Shown: positions 1 through 11,320 of the stretch, in pieces | Position numbering within the stretch: the first letter of the stretch is position 1 | Layout of the letters: every line of letters begins with the position of its first letter | NCBI GenBank assembly: GCA_034231615.1 | Contig: CM067312.1 | Span: forward strand, 1,820,001 to 1,884,000 | Reading direction: 5' to 3' | DNA length: 64,000 nucleotides | Source of the DNA: Meghimatium bilineatum | Lineage: Eukaryota; Mollusca; Gastropoda; Stylommatophora; Philomycidae | Notes under the pieces: generated by a model | What the model was told of the DNA's origin: nothing | Databases searched by the model: none | The model's input: only the letters and a program-made list of their open reading frames with translations | Made by a program: the position numbers and the translations under genes

Positions 1-516
1 TGACGATAAACTAGGTCCAGTATGTCGATATTCCTATGTATAAACTAGGTACAGAATGTCGATATTCCTATGTATAAACTAGGTCCAGGATGACGATAAA
101 CTAGGTCCAGTATGTCGATATTCCTATGTATAAACTAGGTACAGAATGTCGATATTCCTATGTATAAACTAGGTCCAGGATGTCGATATTCCTATGTATA
201 AACTAGGTCCAGGATGTCGATATTCCTATGTATAAACTAGGTCCAGGATGTCGATATTCCTATGTATAAACTAGGTCCAGTATGTCGATATTCCTATGTA
301 TAAACTAGGTCCAGGATGACAATAAACTAGGTCCAGTATGTCGATATTCCTATGTATAAACTAGGTACAGAATGTCGATATTCCTATGTATAAACTAGGT
401 CCAGGATGACGATAAACTAGGTACAGAATGTCGATATTCCTATGTATAAACTAGGTTCAGAATGTCGATATTCCTATGAATAAACTAGATCCAGTATGTC
501 GATATTCCTATGTATA
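1..516. repeat. 34-bp minisatellite with 22-bp deletion variants
   Basis: The array begins at or before the window edge. The full unit is 34 bp (contains tgtcgatattcctatgta and aactaggtcc). Four units (near 1, 91, 316 and 408) are 22 bp because tattcctatgta is missing. Short units recur in the same company, next to units with tacagaatg instead of ccaggatg, so blocks of several units have been duplicated together. No coding signal. Confidence 0.95.
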
Positions 517-891
517 ATCACCTGAATCATCTTTCAAAATTGAGGCTATTTAAACATTTCCCGTGATTAGCTCGGAGTTCATGTTGACTGAAATGTGTCA
601 TTCATTATTTTTGAATGGGGTAAAATGGTTTAAGTCTTCATTGTGCATGCCATAAATAGCATACAATATTTACATTTTTAAGTAGCAGACGTCACGGATT
701 TCCATGTAAAACCAATGAAATCACTGGATGCCGTGATGTCACATCCCCCCACGCAAAAGACATCAAGCACACTTATAATTATAATTTTTTTAACGAATTT
801 ATTTTTTCATTTATAACTGATCCTAACCCTTACCCTAATTTAATTACTACTACGATATTACTTTGCCTTTTCAATTAATATATCATCATCA
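517..891. other. non-coding stretch, no gene seen
   Basis: AT-rich sequence without a convincing exon. Around 550 it contains TTTCCCGTGATTAGCTC, similar to one arm of the inverted-repeat element at 1541-1609. Nothing else was recognised. Confidence 0.5.
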
Positions 892-1310
892 TCAAGTGCC
901 GTCTCCGCAACGAAGGTTGGCTGCAACGTATCTCCAACATCTACTGTCTCTTGTCTTGGCGGTGCACTCTGCTAGACTGTAACCTGTCCATCTTGTGATG
1001 TTACTCTCCCACTTGTATCCCTGCCTTCCTGTTGCTCGCTTCCCTTTGACTTTACCCTCAAGTACGGTCTTCAATAGGGTGTCATGTCTTTTAAAGTGTC
1101 CAAAGTATTTTATTTTCCTGATATTTATTTCTCTTAGTAATTATTTCTTCATATTAAGTGTCTTTAGCACCTCTTTATTTGTTTTCTTTTCTTTCCATGA
1201 TGTTCTCCTTATTCTTCTATATACCCACATCTCAAAGGCACCAATTCTGTCTTCTAATTGTTTATTTAGTGTTTATTCAATTAATATACCTTAATTTTAA
1301 ATATAAATTC
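892..1310 (-). mobile_element. LINE reverse transcriptase C-terminal relic
   Basis: On the minus strand the sequence encodes a typical non-LTR retrotransposon C-terminus. AFEMWVYRRIRRTSW appears first, then KYFGHFKRH, GKVKGKRATGRQ and a final W(R)YVAANL block ending in GDGT. An in-frame stop interrupts the piece near 1130. The fragment lacks the polymerase core, so it is a dead 5'-truncated copy. A second copy of the same family lies at 22140-22480 and a third, shorter one at 56510-56640. The exact LINE clade cannot be settled by eye. Confidence 0.75.
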
Positions 1311-1540
1311 TACTAATCACGCTGCAAAGGTTAGGTAATACCTCTAAACTAGGACAAAGGTCACAGTGAAAATTTAAACTGTAGTTGCGCCTTTTATGGT
1401 TGTAAGCTCTGAGCTGTGATATAACAGAATTGGACTCATGTCCATGGTTGAAAAGAGTGTACCTCTTTGAAAAGAGAGTACCTCTTTAAAATGAGAGTCC
1501 GTGGTTGATAAGAGGTACATTTTACTTAAATAACCAAATA
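1311..1540. other. non-coding spacer
   Basis: No recognisable gene. Around 1455-1510 a short degenerate repeat of gagagtacctctttgaaaa occurs about three times. Confidence 0.4.
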
Positions 1541-1609
1541 TTTTCCCGTGATTCTGTTGGTCCATTTGTGTATACTTTGTGTCGACACCCAATGAAAATC
1601 AAGGGAAAA
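1541..1609. repeat. small inverted-repeat element, copy 1
   Basis: Arms TTTTCCCGTGATTCTGTTGG and CCAATGAAAATCAAGGGAAA are inverted complements at about 17 of 20 positions and enclose about 29 bases. The interior shares the block gtgtatactttgtg with a second copy at 37760-37823, which has the same arm-interior-arm layout. This looks like a miniature foldback element or the end of a larger mobile element. Confidence 0.5.
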
Positions 1610-2044
1610 AACATATAGCGTCATTTAAACGTTGTACCCGAGGAGTCTTCGGGACTGTATAATCGACTAGGGGTTTGTGTATAAATAATATAGATGTGTG
1701 AATAAATGTAACTTTCTCTCTCTGTCTCTCTTATTTATTATTTGCTTTTGTCTGGAGTAGCTTGTGACGTGTATGTTTGGTGCAGGAATACGTTGTACTG
1801 TCTGTCAGATAGGAGACTGTTGGAGAGTCTTAGGTTGCATCTGACTTGACAAATCCTGGTTTTCGTGGGTGTTAGTTTATCATTGTCAATGTTGCCAGCT
1901 TTTACAACCTCGAGTGTTTAGCCATGCCCTTCTACAATATAAGTCATAAGAGGTCAGTGCAAAATTCCTAGATGATTTCTTTTACCTAACTCATCGACAT
2001 AGTAATAATAGCCGCCCGCCGCAGGCGATGCCCACAGCAGTTTC
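1610..2044. other. non-coding stretch, no gene seen
   Basis: No exon or known repeat recognised. There is a small hairpin-like segment CCGAGGAGTCTTCGG near 1639. Confidence 0.4.
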
Positions 2045-2285
2045 AGACCTGTATTGTTGCATCTGTCTGCTGTATGCGGAAATGACTGAATACTCTAATC
2101 CAGGCATAGAATTCACTGTCACATTTAGAAAACGTATGACCAGAATCTGGAGTCTGTGTGTTTGTTGTCTTTTCTGTCAGCACGTTTTTTGTGTGTGCCT
2201 CTGATAGATGATGCTTCTGTGTGATGTACGCACATTTTCTGCTGTGTTGTTGCTGCGCTACTCTGGGCAGGAAGAGGTTAATCAC
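2045..2285 (-). mobile_element. LINE 3' end with C-terminal zinc-finger relic
   Basis: The minus-strand reading contains a basic linker followed by KCDSEFYAWIRVFSHFRI. This matches the degenerate C2H2 finger (C-x2-C-x12-H-x3-5-H type, with ARIGLFSH-like spacing) that closes many animal LINE proteins. The first cysteine is lost (F in HTFSKC). Related intact-looking finger tails occur at 51950-52122 and 54496-55222 on the plus strand. This copy is a truncated relic. Confidence 0.5.
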
Positions 2286-2419
2286 GTATCATCGGCAAAT
2301 GAAATGAACCAAACAGCCTTTGTGACACGGTAAAAGGTAGTGTGGTTCCGTATTTCTGTCGATATGTAAACAAAATAAGGTATCCGCAGAATGGGTGTAT
2401 AAACATACTTGTTAGAACA

Positions 2420-2565
2420 TATAGACCGGGGTGGCTTAGCCCATCCTCGCGAGTGTTTAGCTCATGTTTTGAGTGTTTAGCCGACCCTCGTGTTCAGCTG
2501 ATTTCTTAAGCATTTAGCTCATCCTTGTGCGTGAGAGTTTAGCTTATTATTGTGAATGTTTTTCA
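2420..2565. repeat. degenerate minisatellite with gtttagctcatc core
   Basis: About five diverged copies of a 25-35 base unit built on tgtttagctcatcctcgtg. The copies are too diverged for an exact period. Confidence 0.5.
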
Positions 2566-2619
2566 TTGGCTAGTAAAGTTATAGTTTGTCATTATGGTCG
2601 AATTCGTCGATATACTTAC

Positions 2620-2730
2620 CCTGAGTTACTTTAGTACAAGTTGATCGACAGTCAATCATAGCTGCCGGGTCGTCGCAGTAATTAGCCTTAGCCTTGAGCA
2701 AACAATCACAGGCTGTGTCACTGCTGATAC
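2620..2730 (-). CDS. ShK-like cysteine-rich exon (internal, phase 1-1)
   Basis: A 111-base open segment on the minus strand lies between a possible acceptor (cgacag before 2730) and a near-perfect donor (CAGG|GTAAGTAT, intron beginning at 2619). If spliced in phase 1 on both sides it encodes 37 residues with the cysteine spacing C-x8-C-x8-C-x3-C plus a proline and methionine (DDPAAM) between the middle cysteines. This is the signature of ShK/SXC domains, which occur in secreted and extracellular animal proteins. The polypyrimidine tract of the acceptor is weak. It shares its cysteine layout and phase-1 entry with the ShK exon at 14518-14648. The stop codon in that exon means this one probably belongs to a neighbouring gene extending beyond base 1. 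It could be a chance ORF or a decayed exon, because only four to five of the six canonical cysteines are present. Confidence 0.35.
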
Positions 2731-2764
2731 CTGTCGAAGATATACGACTGTCAGAGGACGTCAT

Positions 2765-3535
2765 TAACTGACTTACTTACCAACTAATTCACCGGATTTA
2801 TACCCACCTGACCAACTAACGGACCAACTAACTGAGTACCTGACCAAATAACTGACCAACCAATTGATCAACCAACTGACTACCTAACCAACTAACTGAC
2901 TGACTAACTGACTGATTACCTGACCAACCAGATGATTGATTACATGACTAAATAACCAACTAGCAATAATCAAAATATCTACCGGTAACTTAACAATTAC
3001 TAACTAACAAACTAGCTAACCAACCACCAAATTAATCAACCAATCAACAATGAACAAAATATTTATCTAACTAACAAATTAACTAGCTAACCAACAAATC
3101 AACCAAAATACAACAAAATAATTATCTAACTAGCTAATAACTACCCAACTAACTAATGAACTAACCAACCAACAATCAACCAAATATTTATCTAACTAAC
3201 GAACCAACCAATCAACCAACCAACTAATCAAGCAACCAATCAACAATCAATCAAATATTTATCTAATTAATCAACCAACTAACCGACTAGCTAACCAACC
3301 AACTAACGAACTAACTAACCAAATAACTAACAACTAATTAACTAACCAACCAACTAATCAAATAATTAACTAATTAACCAAATAACTAAGCAACCAACTT
3401 ACTAAATAACTAACCACTAATTAACTAACCAACTAACTAACCAAATAACCAACTAACCAACTAACTAACCAAATAACTAGTTAACCAACTAACTGAATAA
3501 CTAATTAACGAACCAACGTACTAACGAACTAACTC
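2765..3535. repeat. degenerate AACT/AACC tetranucleotide tract
   Basis: About 770 bases dominated by aaccaacta, aactaac and atttatctaac words. It looks like an old (TAAC)n/(CAAC)n microsatellite broken up by mutation. A short fresh (TAAC)n tail ends the LINE at 47089-47678, so tail expansion of a LINE is a possible origin (inference). Confidence 0.85.
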
Positions 3536-4110
3536 ATATGTGACTTTAGCTGTGTGGAGATCGAATGTTGTTAGATGAGGAAATTGATTATTAGATCGAT
3601 ATTAATGATATAGTTGCGGCTGCGAGGAGATGAAATTTTGTTAGATGGGTAAATTAATAACAGTGATATGAAATTTATTGATGCTGTGTCTGGCGGAATT
3701 GAGGATCAAATGTTTCTTCATGTTGATTGGATAACTTTGAGGTAGAATAAGCTTTGTAGGTCGCCATTGTCCTGCTACAAGAGAGATCCGTTTGGAGTTT
3801 AAGAACGAACGGGAAATAAGCAGTGAACCACAGGAACAATCAGCATACACTATACCATCAAGGTGCATCAATGGATCGCAGTAGCATATTCATTGCTCTG
3901 ATGGGATGTTTTGATGATTTAAAAAAAAATCCTGGTCGTTATTCCGACTTGGATTGGAATAATGATTAGAACAACTCGGCAAGAGAAACATAATAGAAAT
4001 ACTAACAAAGTTGATAAATCAACACTCAACTTACATAGTGACCCTCTGCATTCAGATGGAATTACCCCACGAAGACCAGTTCCTTGCCGCGGAGTTGGCG
4101 GCTTAGTTCA
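3536..4110. other. unassigned sequence, no gene supported
   Basis: Contains open readings up to 76 codons but no family resemblance, signal peptide or splice architecture that I can defend. Confidence 0.4.
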
Positions 4111-4199
4111 ACCAACAGAGGTTGAAAACTAAGACTGGCCAGGTCCCCTAAAATCGAGCAAGACCACAGTCTGCCCTAGCATGTACATATGCTGAAGAC

Positions 4200-5215
4200 G
4201 GAGGTAACCAGCCAAAATGCGCACCACAGCAATCAGGATACCACGCACGAACCTACGCAATGCGAATATGCTTATATCTGATATATGTTGTGGTGCCTGC
4301 CCTGTGACGGACATCCAGACAGGGATGATGCAGGACCCTAACCCCAAAATGGTCCAGCCCCAACTACTGGAAGTTCTTCTCAATTGTCCTGAGCAGTCAG
4401 GATGCATGAGAATAGAGCAACTGGCAACCCCCCCCCCCCCCCCAAAAAAAAAACAAAAAAAACAACAACAACACAAGACCATTAAAAATAATGCATCGGA
4501 ATGCTGAAGACATCTGCAACAAAAAAGTGAAACTTGAATAAAATCTTAAATGAAGAGCAAGTAAATGTATGCTGCTGGCAAGAAACTCATCTCAACAACA
4601 AGGATGTAGCTGTCAAAGTAAGAGGCTATCAATTCTATCGATCAGACTAAAAGACAGACAAAAAGGTGGAATAATGACGATGGTTAAGAACAATATCAGT
4701 GCAAGCCAGTTAGAAACATGTATGAAAGGAGTGGATTACCAGATACTCCACCTCAGGACAGAAAGTACAGAACTCCACCTCATCAACTACTACTCTCCGG
4801 ATGACCGCCCATTAGCACTAGACACAATCTCAGCGCAGGGAAAACTAATCGTGTGCGGAGACTTCAATAGCCACTCAGAGAGTTGGGGATGTGATCACAA
4901 GGACATGAGAGGTGAGGAACTAGAAAACTAGCAGGATGAACATGAACTTATCCTGATTAACCAACCAACAGACCCCCCACCTTCTACTCCAGATCATGGC
5001 TTACCACCTCTACACTAGACTTGACATTCCATTCACCAAATTTAGAGTGGAACATCAATCGCGTTGTCGGAAAACAGATTTGAGGCAGCGACCACCGGCC
5101 AGTCTTTCAAACGGCATATAGTGAGTATATTCAAGATAGCAGCATTCTCTCTAGGTGGAACTACACGACGGCAAACTGGACAATGTACCGACACTACACC
5201 AGTGTCCTACACCAC
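4200..5215 (+). mobile_element. LINE endonuclease (EEP/APE-type) relic
   Basis: Three readable pieces of an endonuclease/exonuclease/phosphatase domain appear in order with frame changes and stops. At about 4535-4650 there is an N-terminal piece with VCCWQETHL. At 4770-4930 there is LINYYSPDDRP followed by the active-site strand GDFNSHSESWG. At about 5065-5110 there is GSDHRPV, the SDH motif that ends the domain. The 5' part contains a C homopolymer and an A-rich stretch. This endonuclease nicks target DNA in non-LTR retrotransposition. No RT follows, because the reading runs into the 30-bp minisatellite at 5233. The copy is dead. Confidence 0.8.
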
Positions 5216-5232
5216 AATCTAATGGGGCAGAC

Positions 5233-5450
5233 TAAACACCTGCACGTCTACCTGGATCAGTCTAAATACTTGCAAGCCTACTTGGATCAGTATAAATACT
5301 TGCAAGTCTACCTGGATCAGTATAAATACCTGCACGTTTACTTGGATCAGTATAAATACCTGCAAGTCTACCTGGATCAGTATAAATACCTGCAAGTCTA
5401 CCTGGATCAGTATAAATACATGCAAGTCTACCTGGATCAGTATAAAGAAA
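5233..5450. repeat. 30-bp minisatellite
   Basis: About seven copies of a 30-bp unit (gatcagtataaatacctgca plus agtctacctg). Because 30 is divisible by three, both strands stay open in several frames. These readings are not genes. The array starts directly after the LINE endonuclease relic. Confidence 0.93.
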
Positions 5451-6084
5451 TACATCTTTTGTGTAGGAAGACAACCCGATACCGAGAATTCGAAAGCTGG
5501 GGTAAGACAAAGCAAATACAAAAATGAACGGAAATTGGTATAAGTGTTAACAATATTTATAAATAAATCATACTAGCAATGACTGGATCAGTACAAGATC
5601 ACTCCCCCTCCTCCCCAGTAAGCAACCACTTGGATGTATCTCGTATATTAGAAACTGAGATATAAGTAATTGCTTATTGAAATCCAGTTTTGGTTATAAC
5701 ATATTTGTGCTAATTTGATTTAGATTTATGATTTTAGAATCTATTACATTCTCCTGACTAGCTTAATCCTTAGCCTTCTTGACCGTAACTATATTTATAT
5801 CACATCAGCAGTGTTACCACTGACGTTTCAGAAACAACCCCAGATCATTCTGTAAAAAAATGCAGATAACCCCAGACTATATATATATCAAGTGACATAT
5901 TCTCTCCAGAACATGGTCTTCATCGTGGATACGCTGAACGCCTCTCTGTCGCAGGCAGGCAGACCTGCATTGGCCAGAGACATGTGAATACGTTCTTCAC
6001 TGGTCAATCGTCTTCTTTGGTTTTCCTCTTCTTCTCTCACCTGATAATGATACTCTACCCTCCAGACTATATACTTCTATATAA
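5451..6084. other. unassigned, LINE-debris-like sequence
   Basis: No gene supported. Near 5800-5880 the words ccccaga and gaaacaacccc recall the dispersed repeat that follows. Confidence 0.35.
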
Positions 6085-6655
6085 ATAAGGCGAGGTCAGT
6101 AAGTAATATGCATTAAAAATTGATCATTTGCCTATTTTCGTGTGCAGTTACATGGTTTTTGTGATGCTTTTAATGACCTCTTACAGCAGAATTATTCCAG
6201 TTTTGCTGTTCACAGAACGGCAATCTGACCCACAGAAGATTATTCGCAAGACATATTGTATCATGAACCCAAGATAACATAAAACATATTGTATCAGAAT
6301 CCCAAGATGACATAAAACATATTGTATCAGAATCCCAAGATGACATAAAACATATTGTATCAGAATCCCAAGATGACATAAAACATATTGTATCAGAATC
6401 CCAAGATGACATAAAACAAACCGACCTATACATGACCAAAATTAGACTAGATATTTAAAATGGAACGCATAAGAAGAAGAAATGACCTTTTTTAGTAAAT
6501 CGGGAGAATTTACCAGTTTTTTGGCCTATATTCCTAGATTTTCCTAGAAAAAAAATTACGACGAATTTGGCCAAAAATAACCATAACACTCTAGAGACTA
6601 TGGCCAAAAACTCTAGATCTAGTGGAGAAAAAATACTGGCTGTGGCAACGCTTCA
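6085..6655 (+). repeat. dispersed repeat family D1, copy 1 (interrupted)
   Basis: It shares order and sequence with 35435-35675: ataaggtcggttcagtaagta-like start, tcgtctattttcctgtgcagt, then gggagaatttacc, ttcctagattttcctagaaa and a ctgtggcaacgct end. In this copy about 330 extra bases, including a 33-bp minisatellite, separate the two halves. No coding capacity seen, so it is probably a non-autonomous mobile element. Confidence 0.55.
6244..6421. repeat. 33-bp minisatellite
   Basis: About five nearly identical 33-bp units (acataaaacatattgtatca plus gaatcccaagatg) inside dispersed repeat D1. Confidence 0.92.
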
Positions 6656-7186
6656 TCTCACCGATATTCTTTAAATCAATTTTTTGTCATTTCCTTGTTT
6701 CTAATTCACACATACAGTTTTGAATTTTTTCCTTTACGCCCGAGAACATTTCTAGAACTATGTATATAACTTTTTTATGATGTCTGACATTGTTGCACTG
6801 CGTTTTTTTTCTTGTTAATTTCTGCTCTTATGTTTTATTTCGTTGCATCTTTTGTTTTCTTGAGCTTGGCATCTGATTCATATTCATGAAACGGGTTGGC
6901 ATTTTTTGTGTGTGCATAATGCAAATATTAACAATAGAATTTTCATGTATAAATTCAGCTTATAATTTGTTACGGTACTGAGGGGGAAAGGGGTGGTACA
7001 TGTCACAGACTGCACTTGGAACTGTGATGATCAAAGATGGGGTTTGTGTATGTTCATCTTTGTGGCTGTTAACACTGGTTGAATACAAAACTTACCTGTG
7101 TGTTTGTGTTGTCGTAGAGACTGCGATAACGCTATCAGGATTCGCAACGCAACGGCGTTCCACAAAGTGGGCAATATCTCTTCCAA
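6656..7186. other. AT-rich spacer, no gene seen
   Basis: T-rich sequence without recognisable exon or mobile-element motif. Confidence 0.4.
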
Positions 7187-8233
7187 ATAGGTGAGCAGAT
7201 AATATCTCTACCATACAGGTGAGCAGATATCTCTTGTATACAGGCGAGAAGATAATATCTCTACCATACAGGTGAGAAGATAATATCTCTTGTATACAGG
7301 TGAGCAGATAATATCTCTACCATACAGGTGAGAAGATAATATCTCTACTATACAGGTGAGAAGATAATATCTCTTGTATACAGGTGAGCAGATAATATCT
7401 CTTGTATACAGGTGAGAAGATAATATCTCTTGTATACAGGTGAGCAGATAATATCTCTTGTATACAGGTGAGAAGTTAATATCTCTTGTATACAGGTGAG
7501 CAGATAATATCTCTTGTATACAGGTGAGAAGATAATATCACTTGTATACAGGTGAGCAGATAATATCTCTTGTATACAGGTGAGAAGATAATATCTCTAC
7601 CATACAGGTGAAAAGATAATATCTCTTGTATGTAGGTGAGAAGATAATATCACTTGTATACAGGTGAGCAGATAATATCTCTTGTATACAGGCGAGAAGA
7701 TAATATCTCCACCATACAGGTGAGCAGATAATATCTCTTGTATACAGGTGAGAAGATAATATCACTTGTATACAGGTGAGCAGATAATATCTCTTGTATA
7801 CAGGCGAGAAGATAATATCTCCACCATACAGGTGAGCAGATAATATCTCTTGTATACAGGTGAGAAGATAATATCTCTACCATACAGGTGAAAAGATAAT
7901 ATCTCTTGTATACAGGTGAGAAGATAATATCACTTGTATACAGGTGAGCAGATAATATCTCTTGTATACAGGCGAGAAGATAATATCTCTACCATACAGG
8001 TGAGCAGATAATATCTCTTGTATACAGGTGAGAAGATAATATCTCTACCATACAGGTGAAAAGATAATATCTCTTGTATACAGGTGAGAAGATAATATCA
8101 CTTGTATACAGGTGAGCAGATAATATCTCTTGTATACAGGTGAGCAGATAATATCTCTACCATACAGGTGAGAAGATAATATCTCTTGTATACAGGTGAG
8201 AAGATAATATCTCTACCATACAGGTGAGAAGAT
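7187..8233 (+). repeat. 28-bp minisatellite with splice-donor-like core
   Basis: About 37 copies of a 28-bp unit, tacaggtgagaagataatat plus ctcttgta. Two unit types alternate (ctcttgtata versus ctaccata), as do gagaag versus gagcag. Blocks of these variants recur, for example 7655-7770 versus 7770-7885, which shows multi-unit duplication. Every plus-strand unit contains CAG|GTGAG, a strong match to the 5' splice-site consensus. Confidence 0.95.
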
Positions 8234-8462
8234 GCTTCAGGTGGGACAAATTCTGGAGAATGTATGACAACTCATATGTAAACACTCACTCATCAAAGAC
8301 CTTTGTTGAACTATCGACAACAACACTCTACAACACGGTGCTATTGCGCGTCACTACGAGAGGCAACTTCGTTTCTTTAATTGATTGTCGACTTGTGAGT
8401 AGTCTTTGGAAGTGACGGGCAGTAAGGTAGTGTTGTGGCATGATTTTTTAGATAGGTCCGAA

Positions 8463-8606
8463 ATATGTTCAAACATGTCTCTGATGTTCGGAGGTGTAGG
8501 CACGTTTTGTCTCTGATGCTCGGATGTGTAGGCACGTTTTATCTCTGATGTTCGGATGTGTAGGCACGTTTTGTCTCTGATGTTCGGATGTGTAGGCACA
8601 TTTTGG
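8463..8606. repeat. 32-bp minisatellite
   Basis: About four and a half copies of a 32-bp unit containing gatgttcggatgtgtaggca and cgttttgtctct. Confidence 0.9.
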
Positions 8607-9282
8607 TGTATCACCTTCTCATGCCAGTAGTTTCAGGGGGTGGGGGGATTTGACCTCTTCCTCCATATCAAATCAAAGCATGAATCATGATGACTTTTAA
8701 GTAATAGGAATATAGACAAACAGTGGGCAACCATTCACCACCACCCCCCCCACCCCCATAGCGATTTCTCGCAAAACGATGATAAAATGTACCATCAAAT
8801 CGGGTAATTTGCAGAAGAAAAAGTATGAATGGGTTTTGTTTTTGTTAAAGTAAACCCCACCGCGCTATGAAAACCGCATGAGTAAATTAAAAGGTTTAAA
8901 TTAAAAAGTAAATTAAATGAATAAATTAAAAGGAATATTACCAGTGATATGTATAGATTGACGTTGGTTGGATGTTAGTTGGATATTAGTTTTGCGTTAA
9001 TTGGATGTTCTTTGGATGTTAGTTGGATATTAGTTTTGCGTTAACTGGATGTTATTTGGATGTTAGTTGGATATTTGTTGGCTGTTAAATTGCTACAACA
9101 CTCTATTTGCAAGTTTGACCACCTTCCCCCTTGTCAACAAGTTGTCAAGAAATTCAATGCCCTCTTCCTTTTTTAATTATGTCAAATAAAATGACCTCCT
9201 CTAGCCCCACACCCCTAATAAAATTGTGTAGAAAATGTATGAATATACTATATATATATTTTCTTATATTTAGATAAAAATC
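8607..9282. other. non-coding spacer with 54-bp duplication
   Basis: Contains two and a half copies of a ~54-bp unit at about 8965-9085 (ttggatgttagttggatatt, ttttgcgttaact). Otherwise AT-rich with poly-C runs near 8743. No gene recognised. Confidence 0.5.
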
Positions 9283-9360
9283 CGTCAATTTTGCACTGTT
9301 TAATCGATGTCAATTTTGCACTGTTTAATCGATGTCAATTTTGCACTGTTTAATCGACGT
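9283..9360. repeat. 25-bp tandem triplication
   Basis: Three copies of a 25-bp unit containing gtcaattttgcactgtttaa and tcgat. Confidence 0.93.
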
Positions 9361-9540
9361 TTAAATGATTTCCGGCTCGTTAGCGACATGGTACAGAGCT
9401 CGTCTGTGATGTCCAATGTATCGCGTTCAATCCCAACCACAGGAAATTGTGCACCCGCACTGTTCAGAAAGCAATGGCAAACTGATATCATATTTATAAT
9501 GCCCAGAAAATCACTACAACCAAATAATTTTGGGTTGATG

Positions 9541-9622
9541 GCCACGTCATGAATAGGATACGTCACGTCATGAATAGGATACGTCACGTCATGAATAGGA
9601 TACGTCACGTCATGAATATGAC
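9541..9622. repeat. 21-bp tandem repeat with CACGTCATGA
   Basis: Four copies of a 21-bp unit containing cacgtcatgaataggatac. Each carries a TGACGTG half-site on the minus strand. A regulatory role is possible but not shown. Confidence 0.9.
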
Positions 9623-9886
9623 ACGCTAGCAATGTTTTTTAATTGTTGCATAAAAAATGTTTTGTTGACATCAACTTTCGTCAAACAACTGTCACACTTT
9701 TCCAGACTCCCATAACAACAACGGTCACACTTTTTCAGACACCCCCCCCCCCACACACACACAAAAATGTAGATATGATTTATACGGTCTCTAATTTCTT
9801 GAACTTTGATTTCGGAAGCAGCGTTGGGATCAATTTCATTGAGAAAGCTAAGATGACAAGGTGGTCGACCCCAGTAGATATTGTTT

Positions 9887-10449
9887 AATAATCTTCTAGT
9901 GTTTCACGCTTGATCTGTTCCACATAGATAATCTTCTAGTGTTTCACGCTTGATCTGTTCGACATAGATAATCTTCTAGTGTTTCACTCTTGATCTGTTC
10001 CACATAGATAATCTTCTAGTGTTTCACGCTTGATCTGTTCCACATATATAATCTTCTAGTGTTTCACGCTTGATCTGTTCCACATAGATAATCTTCTAGT
10101 GTTTCACGCTTGATCTGTTCGACATAGATAATCTTCTAGTGTTTCACGCTTGATCTGTTCCACATAGATAATCTTCTAGTGTTTCACGCTTGATCTGTTC
10201 CACATAGATAATCTTCTAATGTTTCACGCTTGATCTGTTCCACATAGATAATCTTCTAATGTTTCACGCTTGATCTGTTCCACATAGATAATCTTCTAGT
10301 GTTTCACGCTTGATCTGTTCCACATAGATAATCTTCTAATGTTTCACGCTTGATCTGTTCCACATAGATAATCTTCTAGTGTTTCACGCTTGATCTGTTC
10401 CACATAGATAATCTTCTAGTGTTTCACGCTTGATCTGTTCCACATAGAT
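9887..10449. repeat. 40-bp satellite array
   Basis: Fourteen copies of a 40-bp unit (ataatcttctagtgtttcac, gcttgatctgttccacatag). Only single-base variants occur (g/c at ttc[cg]acat, tagtg/taatg). The homogeneity points to recent expansion or concerted evolution. Confidence 0.95.
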
Positions 10450-10469
10450 ACAATATTTTCTTCGTGAGT

Positions 10470-10677
10470 CAGCACGAGAAACATCAGCATGAGTCCATAT
10501 TAAGAATAGTGAACATAGGAGTGTGGATAGGCCTGACCCGTAGAGAACACCTAACAAAGATTTCAAAAAGAGCACCGAACCAACAAAGAACCGGAACTAT
10601 CAGCCGTTATACCCAGATAGATGTAGTGAAGTACATATCTCGGCATCTGTGGCCATGTCCGGTGTGCGCAGACAATT
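10470..10677 (+). mobile_element. LINE fragment, RNase H-side C-terminus
   Basis: The plus-strand reading ends with NQQRTGTISRY, then a ~20-residue linker and WPCPVCADN stop. The same ordering (NQHRTGTVSRS … WTRPVCSDDD stop) closes the RNase H relic at 17755-18550 on the minus strand, so both appear to be C-termini of one retrotransposon family. Confidence 0.5.
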
Positions 10678-10789
10678 AGCAACATACTTAATACCTAAAT
10701 GTGGTATGAATACCATTTTTTGATGTTAAAGAGCGTTGAAAGACTGTTACAATCTTGCCTATGTTGGAGTATTGGCAGATTTGTAGTCT

Positions 10790-11320
10790 GTATAAGATTG
10801 AAGGGCTATTCTGTCAGCTTAGAGTAGATGTTAAGTTGAAGGGCTATTCTGTCAGCTTTGAGTAGATGTTAGGTTGAAGGGATATTCTGTCAGCTTTGAG
10901 TAGATATAAGATTGAAGGGATATTCTTTCAGCTTTGAGTAGATATAAGATTGAAGGGATATTCGTCAGCTTTGAGTAGATATACGGTTGAAGGGCTATTC
11001 TATCAGCTTTGAGTAGATGTAAGGTTAAAGGGATATTCTGTCAGCTTTGAGTAGATATAAGATTGAAGGGATATTCTGTCAGCTTTGAGTAGATATAATA
11101 TTGAAGGGATATTCTGTCAGCTTTGAGTAGATGTAAGGTTGAAGGGATATTCTGTCAGCTTAGAGTAGTAGATGTAAGGTTGAAGGAATGTTCTGTCAGC
11201 TTTGAGTAGATGTAACGTTGAAGGGATATTCTGTCAGCTTTGAGTAGATGTAAGGTTGAAGGAATATTCTGTCAGCTTTGAGTAGATGTAACGTTGAAGG
11301 GATAATCTGTCAGCTTTCAT
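10790..11320. repeat. 38-bp minisatellite
   Basis: About fourteen imperfect copies of a 38-bp unit (gttgaagggatattctgtca plus gctttgagtagatgtaag). Variants include ttagagtag, aaggaat and one unit with an extra tag near 11165. Confidence 0.92.

Noticed and set aside
9887..10449. CRISPR-like regular array
   Set aside because: Units are contiguous 40-bp repeats without unique spacers; the context is eukaryotic.
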